From NCBI GenBank assembly GCA_037447655.1, contig JBBHKE010001856.1, positions 569,384 through 633,383 of the forward strand: 64,000 nucleotides of DNA. The letters are read 5' to 3'. Origin of the DNA: Zygnema cylindricum. Its lineage: Eukaryota > Streptophyta > Zygnematophyceae > Zygnematales > Zygnemataceae. Below are positions 46,937 through 57,370 of the stretch, one piece after another. A program made the translations under genes and the position numbers. The notes under the pieces were generated by a model that was given only the letters and a program-made list of their open reading frames with translations, was not told the DNA's origin and made no database searches. Positions within the stretch are counted from its first letter, which is position 1. Each line of letters opens with the position of its first letter.

Positions 46937-48954
46937 ATATGTTGCATTAACAAGTCTCTTTCATTTTAAGTAAAATTAACCTCAACAAGTAGACTGAAAT
47001 AGGCATTTGTCTCATCAATCTAATGAGAAGTTTTTGAATGCGATTTTTTTTTTTTTTTGAGTTGTCAGTGGGGATTCTGAATTTTTCTCCTTAGATATGC
47101 GTATGCTGCCTCAAGTCAAGTGGTACAATCACAAAATGGTTGGTTTGTATTTTCTTCAATTAATAGACTATCTCCCATGTTTTCTCAAATCACATTAAAC
47201 AAATGTAGCTAAACAGTCAAGGAAAAACAAATGGTTGGTTGTTCACAAAAACCCTAAAAAATCATTAAAAACCAAACCTTTTAACGGATCGACAATTTAA
47301 CCTAAATCCTCTTATTTTTTTTTTCAGGTTGAAGCCAAAGTTTTTCATTTATTTCCACAACAAATTACATTCGACTTTTTAATTTTCCTACCCTACAAGA
47401 GGATAGTGAAATGCTTTGTATAAAAATGGAATTCAAATGAGAGAATAGATAGAAGATTTAAGAGAATGTGGAAAGTTATAGAAATTTTCCGAAGTTTAGG
47501 GTCGATATTCAGTTTCGGAGTGTGCAAAATAGCGAAATTTTGGAGCTATAATTGTTTTTCATGTGATAACTACTAAATGATTGTTATGAATCTTTTTTAA
47601 TGCTAAATATTTTTAAGCCAATGATACTTTTAGTGGCGATGTTATTACTCTTTATTTCACTGACATATGACTTTCTTTTATTTTTTACCAAATGATTTTG
47701 TCTTGTACATGTTTGCGTCTGCTACGTAATGTTGATTTTTTTTTCTTTTGTCATGGATGATGATCACCCAGCGACGAGGCATTTTCGTCGTTGGATTATA
47801 AACCAATGGAATGTTGTTTTTTTTTGTTTTTTTGTCCTGGATGATAATCGACCAACAATGAGGCATTTTTGTCGTTAGATTATAAACCAGTTATAATTCA
47901 TGTTATAGCTGACTAATCAACCGACTCAACCGACCAACCGGCGACGTAAGTGTGTCGCCGCTGAACTGCAAATCACCAATAAAGCAATATCGCCATCTAA
48001 TTAAAAAAGAGTAAAGACGTTCTATCATTGCTAAAAATCCTTCAACTATGTGGCAATATCATCGCTGAAAATTCCACCGGCAATGAGAAACGATCAATGC
48101 TAATCAAATCACAATGAAATAGTCCATGTCACTGGTGCGACAACAATCATCGATTGGGGCGGGCTCGTCGCCTAATATCAATAACGTAAAAAACATGTTT
48201 GCTTATCAAAGGTAAAAACTAAGAATCTATTCACCAGTTACAACATCATATTTTTTATAAGTGAATGACAAACACATGGTAAAACATTAAGCATGACAAA
48301 CCATCGCTCTGATGCATACTGATATATTGCAAAAAAAAAATCGTGTTTTATAAAATGGTTGTGTTATATATTGTTTTGGCATATTTACTTCAAAATGAAG
48401 TAAATTAAAAATTGCAAAAACAATTACATTGTATTAAAAGACACACTATGCGACGTATTACCCCTATGATATTGTATGATAACTCCTATCTCCTAAATCT
48501 TAACACTCCTTACATTTGAAAAACAGGTAAGACAATCCAAAGCTTCAAAGACTACAAAACTATGTCACTCTTATGTTCCAAGATCCACCAAAAAGGCATA
48601 CATAGGGAATGCTTAGGTATTAACATGGGCTTCATATTCATCCCCTTCCGTGAATAGTTCGTCTGTAACCTCGTCTTCATGAGTAGCGGCGTCAGCGTTT
48701 TCAAAATTTCCGAGAGATTCCCGTGCCCTTGCCAAGGGAGGTGGCACTTCCTCCGCGTCGAAATGGTTTCGGTGTTTGTCGATGATACATTACAACTAAT
48801 GTGTAAGCATTCCCTCCTCCCATGTCCCATCTTTCAATGACAACCCACATTGTATTTTAGCCTTTCTCGCATATCCCATCCCATCCTTGTCAACCATAGA
48901 GCTAACATCCCGAATCGAGTCCCTCGCCAATTCGAGAAATATTCACCAATATAT
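46937..48954. other. AT-rich region between inverted arrays, no gene seen
   Basis: About 2 kb with no supported coding sequence. It contains an imperfect duplication of about 80 bp (about 47,735-47,892) with GAGGCATTTT.GTCGTT.GATTATAAACCA in both units. Short open frames here are not supported. Confidence 0.6.
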
Positions 48955-49200
48955 AGATAATTAGACAGATAATTAGATGAGATACATAAATAGATTAGAT
49001 AGAAAAATAGATTACATAGATAATTAGATTAGATAGATAATTAACTTAGATAATTAGGTTAGCTTAATAATTAGATTATATAGATAATTAGATTAGATAG
49101 TGAATAACCCTAGATAGTGAATTAGATTAGATAAATAATTAGATTAGATAGATAATTAGATAAGATTGATAATCTGATTAGATAGTGAACTAGACTAGAA
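48955..49200 (-). repeat. Inverted TAATTATCTATC-type array
   Basis: Units GATAATTAGATTAGATA are the reverse complement of those at 45,920-46,936. Together they frame a 2-kb AT-rich segment. Confidence 0.85.
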
Positions 49201-49239
49201 TAAAACCAACAAAGTGCGACATTATTAGATTTCAAAAGT

Positions 49240-49692
49240 ACCTTTTTCGTACGAAAATCAAGCAACTTAACGGAAAATGTTGTTAACATTAAAACTACAA
49301 GCGTAATTTAACCGTTCATAAATGTTTACTTTCAATTATGTAACTGCGCATTATTTACAGGTAACCTTTGACGGTGGTCCCGACGTAACTGACATTTAGC
49401 GTGACAATAGTACCAATGTCATAATGACATCAAAATATATGGACCGGCAGTTTTTGTGCGTCTATCATTATTTGTACTTTTTTATTTATAAAAGTACAAT
49501 TTTGCACGGACGGACGTCATCCGTGCTCCACACTATTTAAAACGAACATATATTAGAATTAAAAACGCTAATTAAACCTTACCTTAAATAGTATAATGAA
49601 AAAATTATAATCATTTACTCTATTTGATGTGATAGAGTCGAAATTTCGAGCGACCGAATTAGAGTAATTTACTCTAATTACGATTCGCGGTG
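49240..49692. mobile_element. MITE M4 (right end intact)
   Basis: Right end TACGATTCGCGGTG followed by TA. The interior (CATAATGACATCAAAATAT, GTACTTTTTTATTTATAAAAG) matches M2 and M5. The left boundary is an estimate; no CACCGCG terminus is visible there. Confidence 0.6.
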
Positions 49693-49699
49693 TACAGTA

Positions 49700-50182
49700 C
49701 ACCGCGAATCGTAATCAGAGTAATGAAAAAATTAGAGTACAAAAACTAAAAAAACAAATTAGAGTAATTAACGCTAATTTGTGTGATAGAGCTGTTTCAA
49801 CTATGAAGTTTACTCTAATTTGGCACGCTAATATCCTCTACTGTAAATAAGGTATTCGTACAAAATTTGGCAAAACGTACAGTTTATCGTCACTATGACG
49901 TTTGCACTACGCGGTTTGTTAAAACGCAGTTACATGATAACGACCTGTATTAAATCATTATTTGTACTTTTTTACTTAATAAAGTACGATTTTGCATGGT
50001 CTGAGGTCATCCGTACTCCACACTATTTAACGCGAACCTATATTAGAATTAAAAACGCTAATTAAACTTAACCTTTAATAGAATAATGAAAAAATTAGAA
50101 TCATTTACTCTATTTTATGTGATAGAGTCGAAATTTTGAGCGACCGAATTAGAGTAATTTACTCTAATTACGATTCGCGGTG
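49700..50182. mobile_element. Complete TA-target MITE M5
   Basis: 483 bp from CACCGCGAATCGTAATCAG to CTAATTACGATTCGCGGTG, terminal inverted repeats of about 24 bp with one mismatch, flanked by TA on both sides. It lies in reverse orientation relative to M1. No coding capacity. The ends and the TA target suit a Stowaway/mariner-type MITE. Confidence 0.85.
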
Positions 50183-50188
50183 TAGTGT

Positions 50189-50880
50189 ATAATTGTAGGA
50201 CTTGGTCATTTTTGGACTTAGGAACTTTTTGGATAAAAACTGTTTTTTGCTCCATTTTGGTAATTTTCAACTGAGGATTGCTCTCACGTGTATTGGCATA
50301 ATTATCTGAAATTTTGCATGAATGTTCCCCTTTGTATTGGAAATATTGTGGCAAATTTGCAGATCTATTGTAATTCTGGTTTTGCTTAGGACTTCATTGT
50401 GAAGTTGGTCAGATTTATCAAAGTTCCGGCAGACTGTTTTTTGGAACCTTTGACTAAGTGGTGTGATAACTCTGTTTGATATTTTGTATGCAATTTTTTG
50501 GGAACACTAAGTGGTCTAGAAAATATCTGTTCCTGAAGTCTTAACCTGTTTTGGTTATTTTGTAAAATTTTGAGTGGACTCAAAGTATGTTGTTTTACGG
50601 TAGCATGTGGTGCTTCCGAGAGGGTAAATCTATGGCTGAAAATAAGTTCCGGGAGACTGTTTTTTGGAACCTTTGACTAAGTGGTGTGATAACTCTGTTT
50701 GATATTTTGTATGCAATTTTTTGGGAACACTAAGTGGTCTAGAACATATCTGTTCCTGAAGTTTTAACCTGTTTTGGTTATTCTGTAAATTTCTGAGTGG
50801 ACTCAAAGTAGGTTGTTTTACGGTAGTCTGTGGTGCTTCCGAGAGGGTAAATCTATGGCTGAAAATGGCTATGGACAACA
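50189..50880 (+). repeat. Right part of 5' LTR of element F, with 224-bp tandem duplication
   Basis: Sequence up to ...ATGGACAACA precedes a primer-binding site at 50,881 and is taken as LTR. Two nearly identical units of about 224 bp, each starting AAGTTCCG(G/C)(C/G)AGACTGTTTTTTGG, lie at about 50,421-50,644 and 50,645-50,865. Both units contain AATCTATGGCTGAAAAT, so the gag start codon is duplicated too. The LTR start is not identified. Confidence 0.6.
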
Positions 50881-52162
50881 GGTTATGGGCCCACCCCCAT
50901 GGTTACCCATATTGGATGAATCAACCTTACCCATATTTGATGGATCTAACTATTACTATTGGAGGAGTATTATGGAGAGCTACTTCAAGTCGAGGAAGCT
51001 AATGGATGTGGTGGACGCGACATGTGCTGAATCATCGGTTGGATGGGAGGAGAAGAATAATGGGTGTTTGGTGATTATCAAAATATCCTTGAACGAGGAA
51101 CTTGTAATGACTTACCTTGGTTTGGAAAGAGCAGCTGAATTATGGAAGTGCTTAGAACGTGTATATCAAAAGACTTTTGTGCATCACTAGATGAGTAATG
51201 TTACAAAAATAGTTCAGTATAAGTATGATGGAGGTAGTATGCTGAATTACTATATTGGGATACAAATATTGTTTGTAGAAAATGATATTGCAGGAGGAAA
51301 CTTTACAAATGCTCAAAAGGCTTTCCTGTTAATGAAAGGATTACCTAAGGAATATAGGTGTGCTTTAGATAGATTAAAACAAGTTGATAAAAATTATAGG
51401 AACTTACCTTTAGCAATCAGGTGTGTTTTAGAGGAAGAGGCTAATAACAAAGCTCTAAAGAATAGGGGGAATTTTCAAGGTGTCAGATCACAATTCCAAA
51501 GAAATAGAAAAAGTTGTAAAGGAGAAAATTGCTTTTACTCTAATGATTTAGGGCATACTTTCAGGGTATGTAATGATTTAGGGCATACTTTCAGGGTATG
51601 TCCCATATATAAAAGTGCATGTGTCACAGGAACTTTCAAAAGGGGATGGGATGACAATCGAGTTCAACCCCTTAAACGAAGGGTTACACTTCTCGTCGAC
51701 GAATTTGTATACTTGCCGATAGTTTCTCTTCAAGATATAGAACACGAGGAAGGAAAAGAAAAATTTGATGTCTCCAAAAATAGAGTGGGGAAAGAGGTAA
51801 CACAAAAGGAGTCCGTTTTTGTCACACTTGCCAACGACAGATTAGTGAGTGATAAAGATTTGCAAGAAGAAGAGGTTATTGAAGTGAGAATAGTAGGAGA
51901 AAGTGAAGGTGACTTGGAAGGGGAAATTGAAAATAATTTTTGTGAGGAGATTAATGCACTTAGAGAAGGAGAGAAGGAAAGTGTTCAAAATATTGGAGAA
52001 AGTGAAAAAGTTTATAATATGGGAAAAGAAAATAAAATTGTGAAAATTGAGAGAATACCAAAATTCAAAAAGAAAACGAAGAAAAGAATTGGAATTCAAA
52101 GGATCAACTGTAGAAAAAAACATGTTCCGAAAGTGGTCGAAAGAAGACGGCGTGAAAAGTAA
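50855..52162 (+). pseudogene. Gag of element F (no pol follows)
   Basis: ATG at 50,855 is inside the presumed LTR, 26 nt before its end. The frame reads through the primer-binding site as MAENGYGQQVMGPPPWLP. The N-terminal part DESTLPIFDGSNYYYWRSIM is a copia-type gag start. An in-frame TAG at 51,188 separates it from 51,191-52,162, which holds the helical gag region and a zinc-knuckle-like CFYSNDLGHTFRVC duplicated by a 30-bp tandem repeat (51,540-51,600; first Cys pair degraded). It ends in a long charged tail (Glu-rich, then Lys/Arg-rich). No protease, integrase or RT lies downstream before the possible 3' LTR start at 52,544. Confidence 0.7.
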
Positions 52163-52603
52163 TTTTACGTAGGTGACTACGACGGCGTGAAAAGTAAGTT
52201 TACGGAGGTGACTACCATTAAAATTCAGTAATATATGTAAAATTTTGAATTTTGCATTTTGATTTTTGAAATTGGTTGAAAAGAAAGTTTTTTTTTTTTT
52301 TTTTTAAGACCCAAAAAGAGGCAGCGGAAGCTATGGTTGTTTAGAGAGGACGCATTTTGGAAGAAATGGCAGCAGAAAGCTGGAGCAGTCTTGACGTCAG
52401 CGGAAGCAGTGGAGACTTTGGACACATCTTGCTACGCTGCTATACTGCTATGCTCCATTACTATGCTGCTCTCACCCGACATCGCAATCATAGCAGCAGC
52501 TGTGCTCTTAATTTATTTCCACATGCACGAAGCTAAATTTTTGCGGGAGTGTTGTTTTTGAAAAGTGAGTTTCGTGCGTACGCAACGTTGCGTTGCTATG
52601 TTA
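52163..52603 (+). other. Post-gag region of element F with 35-bp duplication and purine tract
   Basis: Starts with two copies of GACGGCGTGAAAAGTAA.TTTACG.AGGTGACTAC, then a T(18) run near 52,290, a GC-richer stretch, and GCGGGAG followed by TGTTGTTTTTG at 52,544, the start of repeat E. A purine tract before TG suggests the 3' end of a retroelement internal region. Confidence 0.5.
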
Positions 52604-53161
52604 CACCGCCAATTGCTACAAGCGTAGTGTACGCTAATCCTGTCCCGTTTTTTTTTTATTCTCCATTAGCGTAGTTCATTCTATTTTTTTCGTTACTCTA
52701 TTTAGGGTTAATTTTTTAGTACCGTACAAAACGGAAGTACGTTATCACTTAATTAGTGTGGTGTACGGACAGTGTCAGACCGTACAAAATTATACTTTTT
52801 TAAGTGAAAAAGTATAATTAATGAGTTTTAGTAACCGTGGACACACGAGAATGTGCGCTCTAAAAATGGGATATAATCAAGTTGTCAAATATCACGTTCG
52901 CACGTATTCGTCCAGCAACCACGTTTCAAATGTGTGAACGTACGATTTGTGTACGATTTGTCAGATTTTGTACGAATACCTATATTAGTGTATGCATTTT
53001 TGCGACCAACACTTATTTTTTCAAAGACCCAAATTAGAATTGTTAAACAATTAGAATGTATGTTTTTTTTTTCGAAATTTTCAAATTCTTGATTAGCGTA
53101 CACCACAGTAATTTTTCATACACGCTAAAGAAACTTCTACGCTAATAGCGATTGGGGGTGT
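52604..53161. mobile_element. TA-target MITE M6
   Basis: 558 bp, left end CACCGCCAATTGCTAC, right end GCTAATAGCGATTGGGGGTG, with TA on both sides. The ends resemble M7 (CACTGACAATCGCTAT). Non-coding. It lies between two copies of a roughly 110-bp sequence (about 52,479-52,592 and 53,176-53,283). Confidence 0.8.
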
Positions 53162-53243
53162 ACTATACTGCTTTGACATCGCAACCATAGCAGCTACTGT
53201 TTTTATTTTATTCCGCATGCACGAAACTAAATTTCCGGGGGAG

Positions 53244-53760
53244 TGTTGTTTTTGAAAAGTGGTTTCGTGCGTAGGCTACGTTTTGTGCGTACACAATGTT
53301 TCGTGAGTACTTCACGCGATTTTTAATGCGTATGCTATCTTGATTTAATGTGGAGGGTCTAATGGATTTTTGAATTGGGGGAGTAATGGTACTAATTGTT
53401 TGGGATGTACAGAACTATTTGAGTGGCACAAATAAACGTAAAGAAAGATACAGAATATACGAGTCAAATGTACGACGTATCGCGAAGCGATCCGACTTGG
53501 AATGTTGTTAAAAAAGACGCCGCTAGTATGGAATAATTTGCATGAGGTTACGTTAGTTCGTCAAGTGGATTGTGTGATCACGTGACACGATATCAATTAT
53601 GTAGAATAAGAGCTACGGATGGCGGCAGCGTGAGTTTGGTCATTTTGGTGAGGGGCGCAAAATCGCGTCCATCACATGATATTTATATTGGACGGTCCAG
53701 ATTCATTTTACGAAATTCGTAAGGTTTGTAAATATTTACAACAATGTTTTGTCCTATGTG
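53244..53760 (+). repeat. LTR-like repeat E, copy 2 (cut by B5)
   Basis: Matches 44,093-44,632 with scattered differences. Preceded by the purine tract TTCCGGGGGAG and begins TGTTGTTTTTG. The B5 LTR begins at 53,765, so the end of E may lie beyond the far end of B5, outside the window. If so, the nest is three deep: E, B5, A1. Confidence 0.65.
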
Positions 53761-53764
53761 ATTA

Positions 53765-54772
53765 TGTTGAAAATAATGGATTTCTAGAGTATTTTCTAGG
53801 TTTAATAGGTGCCTCCACCTCCTCTCTCTAGCCCCCATACTTGTTTTAGTCAATGAAGGATAGAGAGGGTGGTTGATCCATGGCTGCCTTAGTTCAACAA
53901 GTAGTTATTTTTAGTAAGCTACTAGAAATATATACCTGACGGACCCAGGATTTGATCCCGTTACCTTCGGATCGTCAAGTTGGCCGATAACAATCAGCTT
54001 TATCCTATAAGACTAGGACCAATGCTAAATGCTATTGTATGTGATAGATATATATATAACTATAAGGAGGAACAAATTCATTTAACTAAAACTATATACG
54101 GCTTGCATAGATACAGTTTTATGAAAGTACGAAGTACGACACTTTTTCAAAACGGATACCACACATTTTATTTTGACAGCGAAACAAATATCGCGCAAGT
54201 ATTTATAACGGCTAAGATTACGTCTCGCTGCAAATCCAACGGCGCACATCAACACCGAAATCTCGGAGTGGTCGCTTTGGCGTTTTGTGACGTGGCATGA
54301 CCTGGAGCCACGTGGAGAGATGACATTCAATCATAGGAATTCCGAGGAATGTACGGACAAGTGAAAAGTAAACACGCGTCTGCTTAATAGCTTAGTCGTA
54401 CATAGGCCGTACAAAAGGTACACCGGCAGTAGTACTTTCTGGTACGGAACAATAATCTGATTGGTCCGTACTTCAGTAGATAGAAGTTATTAGAGGGAAT
54501 CAGGACTTAGTAAATTTTGGTAGGTAGTCACCTCTCTCTTTGAGAGTTTGTACAAATTGGCATTTTTTACTGCCTCATAACTTATCGGCTAGTTGGCTGT
54601 TTTCAGTTATTCTTTTTGCTACAGACTCAAAGGAGTCCATGCTGCATAAGGGTGCAGTTAAACTGTTATTTTGCCTTCCTAGACAGCAGTGGTTGTGACT
54701 TGAAGTGGGTTAGTTAAATACTATCTAGAGGCTTCCTGTATTCTGTGGTCCAATGGAGGACACATAATTGTA
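53765..54772 (+). repeat. 5' LTR of copia element B5
   Basis: 1,008 bp, starting TGTTGAAAATAATGG and ending ...CATAATTGTA (TA in place of CA). Matches the B3 LTR along its length. The gag ATG at 54,753 lies 20 nt before the end. Confidence 0.88.
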
Positions 54773-55183
54773 GGATATTGGCTCACCCTCTAGGGTGCCC
54801 ACCTTCAATGGATCTGGGTTCATCTATTGGGAAGCCAAGATGATGGGAGCTTTGTGTGAAAAACGATACTGGGGTATTGTTAGTGGACAAGTGAAACGAC
54901 CACCTTTGAGAACTCCACGAGGATTTGGAGGAGTAAGGTTTCCTGCAGAACGAACAGCCTTAGCGGAGGAGGCAGATGATGGAGACAGCAGAGTGTCCGA
55001 AAAAGGGAAAGGGAAGGAGACACCTCTCACTCCTATTGCCACAGTACCGAAAGCGGCGACCGTGAAGACCGCGAAGAACGATACTCAAATGTGGATGGAT
55101 GTAAACATGGCTGCCAAGAACTTTATTCTCAAGCACCTCACTCAAGCTTTGGCCACTCCTTATCTTCACATTTACAAGGCCGA
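54753..55183 (+). pseudogene. B5 gag, left part
   Basis: The primer-binding site has decayed to GGATATTGGCTCACC. Downstream the gag reads PTFNGSGFIYWEAKMMGALCEKRYWGIVSGQVKR and continues open to NMAAKNFILKHLTQALATPYLHIYKA at 55,183, where A1 inserted. An in-frame TAG/TAA-type break near the primer-binding site suggests the start is lost. The rest of the element resumes at 61,633. Confidence 0.85.
55179..55183. repeat. Target-site duplication of A1, left copy
   Basis: GCCGA immediately before the A1 5' LTR; GCCGA again immediately after the 3' LTR (61,633-61,637). Deleting A1 and one copy gives AAGGCCGAGGAGTT, exactly the B-family gag sequence found uninterrupted near 10,360. Confidence 0.95.
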
Positions 55184-56232
55184 TGTAGAAACTAATGGTT
55201 TTATTAGTATTTTCTAGGTCTGAAAAGAAATATAGAAGCCGAGGCAGTCTACCTCTAACTTCTCTCTCTATCTCTCAAACTTGTCGCAGTCACTGAGAAA
55301 TTGGAGAGGAAGCTAGAGCCATGGCTACCTTGGCTATCCTGAGGTTTACGGGAATTTTATATTAGGGTTTATATGTTTAATTAAAATGTATGTGCCGGAA
55401 GCAGGATTTGATCCTTGTACCTGCCGGCCGGCAGACACGAAGTAGCCGGTAGCCTTAGCCGTTTAATCTAGCGGTAGTGTTACCTAGCATATAGTTTGAT
55501 AATTATTTAGATATGTATATTAGCGATAAACCATTTAACTGGAATGAATTACGGGATACATAGATCCAGTAATATATAATGTACGACTTACGGTACGGAC
55601 AAAAATCAGTACCGCGAATTTGTTTCCTAAAAGAAACAAATACCGCGCATGTATTTATTACGGCTACGATTAAAGCCGAATTTAATCGGACGGCCAGGAT
55701 TAGCGCCGAGATCGCGGAGGAAGATTTCGGCGGTTTGTGGCCATCGCCACATCGGATGACGCGTGGCGAAATTCCGTTGGATTGTGGAATCTCCGGAGAT
55801 TATGGCACCGAATCCGGATTTGACATGTGTCGACATTTTGGCCATGTCGTACAATATCTGTACATAAAGTACACCGGCAGCTGTACTTTTGCGTACGGAA
55901 CTCAATTCTGATTGGTTCCGTACATCAGTAGATAGAGTCTGTGAGAGAGATAGGACTTAGAAAAATTAGAAGATAGGACCCTCTCTCCCAGAGAGCTTCT
56001 GTACAAAAGGTCAACTTTGACCCTCCATAACTTACTGCTCAGGGGAGCAAATTCAGAGATTCTTTTTGCTATCGACTCAGGGGAGTCTTGTCTTCACAGG
56101 GGTGAAGTTGGTCAGAGTTTTTGTCTGCCAAGGTGGCAGTTATTTTTGCTTAAACACAAAGGGGTCAGGATTATCCTAGAGGCTTCTTGGAAGCTGTCCA
56201 CTCTGAGGACTTATGGAGGTCTCAGAGTTTCA
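55184..56232 (+). repeat. 5' LTR of A1
   Basis: TGTAGAAACTAATGG to AGAGTTTCA. Contains the gag ATG at 56,213 and an antisense tRNA-like block at about 55,396-55,475 (GGATCAAATCC on the minus strand). Confidence 0.95.
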
Positions 56233-57370
56233 GGTTATGGGCCCACCCTCTAGGGTACCAATCTTTAATGGAACTGGCTTCATATACTGGGAAAGTATGA
56301 TGATAGGAGCTCTATGCGAAAAAAGGTTTTGGGGGATAGTGAGTGGACGATTGGGGCGTCCATCAAGTCTTGGACTTCCTCCAGGGTTTGGAGGAAGCAG
56401 ATTCATCAGGAAAGAGGATTCACCTTCAACGGAGGAAACAAAGGAAGGAGAGGTGGTGGACAAAGGAAAGGAGAAGGAGGCGACCACACCAAAAGCAACT
56501 GGTTTAGCATTCATGTCACCTATTCCGAGGAACGAGGAGAATGATACTGAAACCTGGGACTTCAACAATATGGCGGCAAAGCACTTCATCCTACGCCATC
56601 TCACTCAAGGACTTGCATGTCCTCATTTGCAGGTAGAGAGGGCATCCGATCTTTGGATGGCTCTCATAGAGATGTACCGAAGTGGTACGATTCAGCAACA
56701 ACAGTTGGCTGATCAGAAAGTTAAGGAGTATGTATACAAAGGGGGAAATATGTTGGATTTTTGCAATGAGCTTGCTACACTCTTCATGGAGCTAGAGAGT
56801 GCGGGTAAAGTTTTTAGTGAAAAATAAAAAGTTAACTGTTTACTAATGAAGTTACCTGATGAGTTCGAGAACATAGTCAACCGTGTGCAGGACTTGCCGG
56901 ACTCAAGGTGGATATGGAACTCAGTGGTAGGGATGATTCTCGTTCGAGAGAATACGATTGAGATCCGAAGGGGAGGAAAGAGTGGCCAAGCCTTGGCAAC
57001 AGCGACCGATTGGAGGAACAAGGATTCCCGGAAACCAGTCGGAAACTATGGGGGTAGGGAGCAGAAAAAACAGGTTGGCGAGTTCGAACGAAGGGCTCCC
57101 AAAGGTTTATGTCATTTTTGTAAGAAACCGGGGCACTATATGGCAGAGTGCACCAAGCTAACCGAGCTTCGGTTAAAGGAGGGGCAGACCGGTGGTACCC
57201 CGAGAGGAAAGAAAAAGGCCCTTGTCACACAGGTACTTGAGGCGGAATCCGAGGACGAGGACGATGAGCTCCTTTTGGATGAGGAGTTGGAGGCGAAAAC
57301 TGAGGTTGAAATTCCACGAAGGCAGAAATGTGCTTACGGTGGATTGAAAGGTGAAGCAGGCTGGATTATA
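56213..57370 (+). pseudogene. A1 gag with start codon in the LTR
   Basis: Structural protein that would form the particle. Start ATG at 56,213 is within the LTR; the frame reads MEVSEFQVMGPPS across the primer-binding site. Then come FNGTGFIYWESMMIGALCE, the region NMAAKHFILRHLTQGLACPHL, and KLPDEFENIVNRVQDLPDS. A CCHC knuckle CHFCKKPGHYMAEC lies at 57,110-57,151, followed by an acidic stretch ESEDEDDELLLDEELE. One nonsense codon (TAA, 56,825-56,827) interrupts it; the frame then continues unchanged. Gag and protease share a frame, so family members would make one polyprotein. Confidence 0.92.
56233..56247 (+). other. Primer-binding site complementary to tRNA-iMet anticodon half
   Basis: GGTTATGGGCCCACC directly after the LTR. 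It is the exact complement of GGTGGGCCCATAACC, the anticodon stem-loop region of plant initiator methionine tRNA, rather than of a tRNA 3' end. This is the half-tRNA priming arrangement known for Drosophila copia. Equivalent sites: 9,949, 14,893, 22,066-22,080 (minus strand), 50,881 and a decayed one at 54,773. Confidence 0.9.

Noticed and set aside
52337-52561. 74-aa frame with hydrophobic C-terminus after element F gag
   Set aside because: It spans the post-gag region and the start of repeat E, has no homologue I recognise, and the related sequence after M6 does not keep the frame.
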